The notes beneath the pieces were generated by a model that saw only the letters and a program-made list of their open reading frames with translations, searched no databases and had not been told where the DNA came from. From the NCBI RefSeq assembly GCF_014529535.1, contig NW_023503372.1, forward strand, positions 2,331,772 through 2,395,771: DNA of 64,000 nt. The letters are read 5' to 3'. The stretch is from Bradysia coprophila (lineage: Eukaryota; Arthropoda; Insecta; Diptera; Sciaridae). Position 1 is the first letter of the stretch, and every line of letters starts with the position of its first letter. Positions 59,801 through 64,000 of this stretch are shown here, piece by piece. Made by a program: the position numbers and the translations under genes.

Positions 59801-62800
59801 CACTATTGATTTTTGCAGTCGATACTAGCAAAAGCCACAAATCGAACGAAACAATAAATTGACGTGTGTCTTGTCTTCATCAGGGCTCACTTTCGAAAAT
59901 TCTTGAAAAATCTCGAAATTTATGAAAATTCTGTACTGAAAATCAGTAAAAAGTTCACTGAGTTTCATATGAGTACCTGATTCAAAATCTATTACTTCTT
60001 TACTTCAAAGTATCGCTTAGCGTATGAATACTAAATCTTGTATTTCGTTTGTTTATGTACACATTTCACTATTATAAGACCACGGTGGCCAGAACTATTC
60101 GTTTATTTTTGTCGGTTCTTTCGATAACAGATGATGTAGTCGTATCCGAAAGGCTAATTGCCAATTAATAATGTTTTCTTATGAACTTTCTCAACAGTTT
60201 CAACGATCTTTCCTTCAAAATTTAAAAAATGAGTTATTTTCTTCGTTACTTAAGGTGATTTAAGCATATGAACAACTTTCGTTACTAATTGAATGAAATC
60301 AACATTTCCCTGCATTTTCAAAACGGTCATTCAGAATTGCTTCGAATAATCGAAAAAATCAAATATTTAATTGTAATTTGAACCATCCTTATTCAAATGC
60401 AAAATTCATTTGCAGCTCAAAGTGCGGCATTTTTGTTTGGTTTCATTTCAAATTTTCCAAAACTACAAATGGGGTGCGCTTCGGGTCGGTAATCAATAAC
60501 ATTCGTTAGCGGCTTTCCATTTACAACAAAAGTCTGGAATTAGAAATTAGAAATTAGAAGCGTTGATATTTTAACTAGATAGACGGTATTCTTATAGCGA
60601 AACTAAATTTAAATTGACATTAATCACTATTATAACGACTACAAGTTCTAGTTAAAATTCTGTAAGTAGAGAAGCTCGTTTTGGCAGACTAATTTAAATA
60701 TATTTCATCAAATGATAAGCAATATTAGCTTCCACTATAGGTACTAACGATGTGCAATGTTAAATAAATATAGGAATCACTCAATTACTTCATTACACTG
60801 ACTCCGTAACCTTTAAGAAATGATTTTAAATTTTATTATTTTTTTTAAATAGCGTTTTCAATACATGCAGCAGATGAATAAAAAATCTATTACTTCATTA
60901 GCTTGAACCAATATTTTGCTATTATATGTAGAGAACACTAGCCAAAGCTCATCATTTATACTTTCGAAAGTTGTTAGAAAGCTCTCCTAGGCAACATATA
61001 GGGCGTACATTGTACGCATAAAATCACATTGAAAGTCTTTTACTAAATTTAAAGCTTGAAATAGCTAATCTTAACAAAATAGTTGATACCCTGCTGTCAT
61101 TGGTATCTATTTTGTAAGTGAGTCTCAAATGAAACATTAGAATATCTAAGCGTATAAAGTGTTAGAGCGTTCCCACATATAGTTACACTACATGTGTCAG
61201 AGTTCCAGGGGCGTTTTAAGAATTTGAAAATGAAATTCCGTAATTCTGAAGACATTTCTATTCAGAACCAGAGGTCTAACATGTCCAATACTTACAGACT
61301 CACAAAAGCATCCGAGTCAAAATAACTGATGAATTTTCGTAACTTATTTAGTCGATTCTAATGCCGGGTGCGATGGTTTCTTTTGCTACTAGAACGTGAC
61401 TGTTTGTGTTATGTCTGTTCTATGGTATTGAAGCTTTTCTCCAACATTAGTCACCAAGGAAAACATTTCAAAATTGTCCAAATTTGTAATAAGCCTTGGA
61501 AACTTTACTGGTATTTTAAACGTTTTGAAACGCTAATCATTGAATCTGTCACATCCTTTGTATATGAATATTCAAAGGCAGAAGAAAGATAGAGATGGAT
61601 AGAGATAGAGTCTGACAACGTTGACAGACGTTTTTTGATACTTTTTTTAGAAGAAAAAGCATCGTCAGCCAACAATGAATAAAGTTAAAATTATTGAAAT
61701 TTCATTTTTCTTTTAACTCGCTAGTTGCATGCATTTAGGTATTCATTATGAAGAACGACCGATGTTCGACTCATAATCTGTTACTTCATTGGTCTTAACA
61801 TATATTTTGCGATACATTGTGAAAAGCTCAACATTTACTAATTGTTACCGTGTTTGTCGATGATTAGCCGTTTCCAAAACGTTGATTATATAGATTTTTA
61901 GCTCAATGTTAAGGTGCTTTATGCGCTCACTTTTATATGATTTTTTATCTGATAAACTATAACCATAAGTCCACACAATTACGAGCGACTAAGAATGTTC
62001 AGTTTTGTGTTTTTTTCCTTTAAATTTATTTTTATTTCTGCTGTAGTTATAACGTAAGCGTGAACTCATTAAAAACATTTATTTATAAATCAGATTTATT
62101 ATTTACAGTCGAATTAAGTGACACAAAAGCAGTATTAATTATTAGAGTTAGAGACAAACAAAATAGTCAAACTATACTAATTGAAGAAAAATCAATGGCT
62201 TGACTGTAAAATTTATCTTTTGTTACCGAAAATATAAAATATTTTTTCAGTTAAAAATTCGAATTTGTTTTTCTTTTTATGTGTGTTTGCATGACTATCA
62301 TTATTTTGTAATCCGAATGTTTTCGTCCCTCAATTTTCTATTTGAATTTGATGTCTGGAAAAATGATCAAATTATTTATTCTCAAACATTTACAGAGGGA
62401 ATAGTTTGCGAAGAGTTAAGAACGGTTCGAACAAATGGCGTGCCAAAGAAATATCGATCGATGGAAAACCACCAGCATTCAGTTCGGCTGCAGCAGCCGC
62501 TGCGTCGAATCGCGGCTCAGCCAATCTCTCTAATACCGATATGAGTCCGGCGCTTATCGATCAACAGATAGCAAATTGGACGTTTGTCGAAAAGCTTCTC
62601 AAAGTAAATTGTCCATCATTGTCAAATAATGTGTGAATATACTGTCGGGGTGACAATTGTTTTGCTTTCGCCGATGAATCGATTAAGCGATAAATTTTGC
62701 ATTTAGTATACTAAATAGGCGAAGGGCTGACTGAAAACGACTTCGGTCTGACGTTATTTTTGCTTTTAAATTATTGTCACCCTCAGTAAGCTTTACATGC

Positions 62801-63253
62801 TTGTAGAATGTAGGCTAGGCTTTTTATTCGAAGCTTTTTTGTTAAAATTGTTTGAACTGAAAAGTGACTCGGTACTGGTCTCACTCTCAAAATTTGTTAA
62901 TTTTCTTTTGCTATTCAAAATTGAATTTCTCGTTTCGAACGGCCCTGTCCTCTCACAAATACTCTCATCAAACAAATTTCAATCGATTCAGGATTGTAAG
63001 AGCAAAACAAAACGAATGCTCCTCGAAAAAATGGGCCATGAAGCCATTGGTCTAAGTGGTGAAATAACCGTCGTTGGTGTAGAGGAAACGACACTCATTT
63101 GCAGTTTGTGTGATTTATTGGAAAAAATATGGTCGCATGGTCTACAGAACAAACAAGGAAAGTCCGCATTGTGGTCACATTTGCAATCGTATTTCGAGAT
63201 ACAAGAGTGCAATACTCCGTCCAACGGTATCGACACCAAATACTTGACACCAG
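53895..63253 (+). CDS. DENND5: DENN domain-containing protein 5 (Rab6IP1-like), 3'-partial
   Basis: Eight exons: 53895-54024, 57118-57398, 57482-57720, 57796-58085, 58158-59112, 59196-59405, 62396-62603, 62992-63253; phases match, about 858 residues before the gene leaves the window. The uDENN part begins [20 protein letters not shown] and continues [14 protein letters not shown]. The cDENN core is in exons 4-5 ([36 protein letters not shown]). The dDENN part contains [20 protein letters not shown] and [16 protein letters not shown]. Exon 8 starts the first RUN domain ([20 protein letters not shown]). PLAT and second RUN domains are expected downstream. DENND5 proteins are Rab6 effectors and Rab39 GEFs at the Golgi and endosomes. 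The start chosen is the first in-frame ATG after a stop at 53817; the product would start MGDKC. An out-of-frame upstream ATG at 53816 lies in the leader. Confidence 0.93.
56304..56381. repeat. Hairpin with ATTTTGAC core
   Basis: GTGGTACTGAATTTTTATTT then TGAC (56304-56326) pairs with GTCAAAATACAAATTTAGAG.. GACGTACC (56353-56381). The loop AAAAGCCCGACCCGAAGGAG resembles in style the AGCCCGAACGAAGAGA loop at 53264. Confidence 0.6.
56461..56560 (+). repeat. TTACTTC-family dispersed repeat, paired copy G
   Basis: First unit AAATCTTTTACTTCATTTG then TTGAAAGTATC (56463-56491). Second unit AAATCTTTAAATTCATTTG then TTTTAACAAAC (from 56513). The tail CTATATAAAACAG matches the style of copies B, C and H. 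Confidence 0.7.
56753..56916. mobile_element. hAT-like MITE, copy 2 (164 bp)
   Basis: Same 164-bp length and termini as copy 1 (CAGTGCCGCCTTTT ... AAAAGCGGCACTG), about 90% identical by eye. An exact 8-bp duplication CGCGACTT is at 56740-56747 and 56917-56924; five extra bases (TAAGT) lie between the left duplication and the CAGTG end. Confidence 0.9.
59984..60080 (+). repeat. TTACTTC-family dispersed repeat, paired copy H
   Basis: First unit ATCTATTACTTCTTTACT then TCAAAGTATCGCTTAG; second unit AAATCTTGTATTTCGTTTG with the tail CACTATTATAAGACCAC. Spacing between units is about 46 bp, as in copy C. Confidence 0.7.
60870..60930 (+). repeat. TTACTTC-family repeat, copy I
   Basis: CAGATGAATAAAAAATCTAT then TACTTCATTAGC, TTGAACCAATATTTTGCTAT. 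It keeps the CAGAT(T)GATA lead-in of copies E and F. Confidence 0.65.
61760..61850 (+). repeat. TTACTTC-family repeat, copy K
   Basis: CATAATCTGTTACTTCATTG then GTCTTAACATATATTTTGCG, followed by AACATTTACTAATTGTTACC, similar to the tails of copies G and H. Confidence 0.65.
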
Positions 63254-64000
63254 GTAAATTTGCAGATTATTCCGATTTTATGATTCAAATATAATTCCAA
63301 GTAAAATTTACATAGCCCTCGCCTGGTCCGTTATGAGGAAAAGAATGGATTGTACGTTGAACTTCAGTAACATGAATTGATAAACGAATTTGTTTCTAGA
63401 CAATTTATTATGAATCCACAAAATGCATGTGAAACACACTTGTTGCATGAAGTCTTTTGTTTGTTGTCTAAGTAGTATGTGCCACTAGGACAGCGTTTTT
63501 TTTTTTGAGATATTATTATCTGATTAGGTATTGATGACACCAAAATTGTTTATTCTTCTTCGCTCGAAATTAAATGTTTTTTTGGAAATCTGTTGTAATA
63601 CATAAGAAGAAACAACGATTGTGGCGTCGCAATCGAGCGATTTGGCAATTTCTTTTTTTTGAGTGAATTTCGAGGTGAATTTTCCTATTGATTTCATTTG
63701 GTAGATTGTTCAAACGACACTCACAAAATTGTTTGTGCTTTGTCTGATCTCATTTGGAACAGATTATCCCCAAATATTTTATTTACCTTCCCAATTTAGT
63801 TTTTCCAATCCTCGCATCCAGATTGGTCTTGGTTATTGAAAACTCTGTCAGATGATTTTATAAGCAAATGTTTGGAGACACTTGTGCCCCCCATAGATCA
63901 TCATTTCTTTTGCCTCTGTAGCAACTAGACTTCGGCAGTCGATTGAGTCTATGGCAGCCCTGGCCATCTTCTTTTTGAAATTTTTCCCAAGATTCACTTT
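63254..64000 (+). other. DENND5: DENND5 intron running to the window edge
   Basis: Follows donor ACACCAG|GTAAAT. No next RUN or PLAT exon is visible before 64000, so at least 747 bp of intron is present. Confidence 0.65.

Larger units (their letters stand above)
59406..62395 (+). other. DENND5: DENND5 intron 6 (3.0 kb)
   Basis: Donor TCTAG|GTAGAC and acceptor TTTACAG|AGGGAA, phase consistent. It contains at least four TTACTTC-family units (59984, 60031, 60880, 61773) and a weak one at 61030. A small ATTAGAA triplication is at 60538-60560. No gene seen. Confidence 0.8.

Noticed and set aside
1-64000. CRISPR arrays, operons, ribosome-binding sites
   Set aside because: The window is eukaryotic; no regularly spaced direct repeats with unique spacers or prokaryotic gene organisation were seen.

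Overview
This is a eukaryotic, AT-rich, intron-bearing window. Every recognisable gene has a clear insect or animal orthologue (steppke/cytohesin, GH35 beta-galactosidase, mitochondrial ClpP, MCMBP, EEPD1, TTC39, phosphoglycolate phosphatase, DENND5). Introns are mostly 50-70 bp plus a few multi-kilobase ones crowded with small DNA transposons. A dipteran fly, possibly a nematoceran such as a fungus gnat, is my inference; no ribosomal or mitochondrial marker is present to settle it.

Layout. 1-17015 (+): the 3' eight coding exons of cytohesin/steppke, an Arf guanine-nucleotide exchange factor. Its fourth visible intron contains a complete 10-exon beta-galactosidase gene on the opposite strand (10791-13825). 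17016-19986: intergenic. 19987-21386 (-): mitochondrial ClpP peptidase. 22358-23138 (+): a small gene with two chromodomains. 24201-26269 (-): MCM-binding protein, tail to tail with the chromodomain gene. 26270-35514: about 9 kb with no convincing gene, presumably intergenic plus upstream non-coding sequence of the next gene. 35515-38063 (+): EEPD1-like protein (two helix-hairpin-helix motifs plus an endonuclease/exonuclease/phosphatase domain). 38064-41918: repeat-rich. 41919-46340 (+): TTC39. 47028-49308 (-): a secreted, helix-rich protein of no family I recognise, convergent with TTC39. 50515-51841 (-): HAD-family phosphoglycolate/p-nitrophenyl phosphatase. 53895 to beyond 63253 (+): DENND5 (Rab6IP1-like), running off the right edge.

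All gene models were built by hand from splice sites. In each complete model the exon lengths sum to a multiple of three and phases match at every junction; two junctions remain uncertain and are stated. The genes do not form a pathway. Two (steppke and DENND5) are membrane-traffic GEFs, MCMBP and EEPD1 concern replication or repair, and the rest are housekeeping.

The accessory layer is rich. It includes a hAT-like MITE present twice, two Harbinger-like MITEs with TTA/TAA target duplications, a roughly 1-kb terminal-inverted-repeat element with YCYG runs, a tRNA-derived SINE, several fold-back hairpins present more than once, and an unnamed dispersed motif family (core ATCTNTTACTTCATT) with at least 14 copies, often as spaced pairs.
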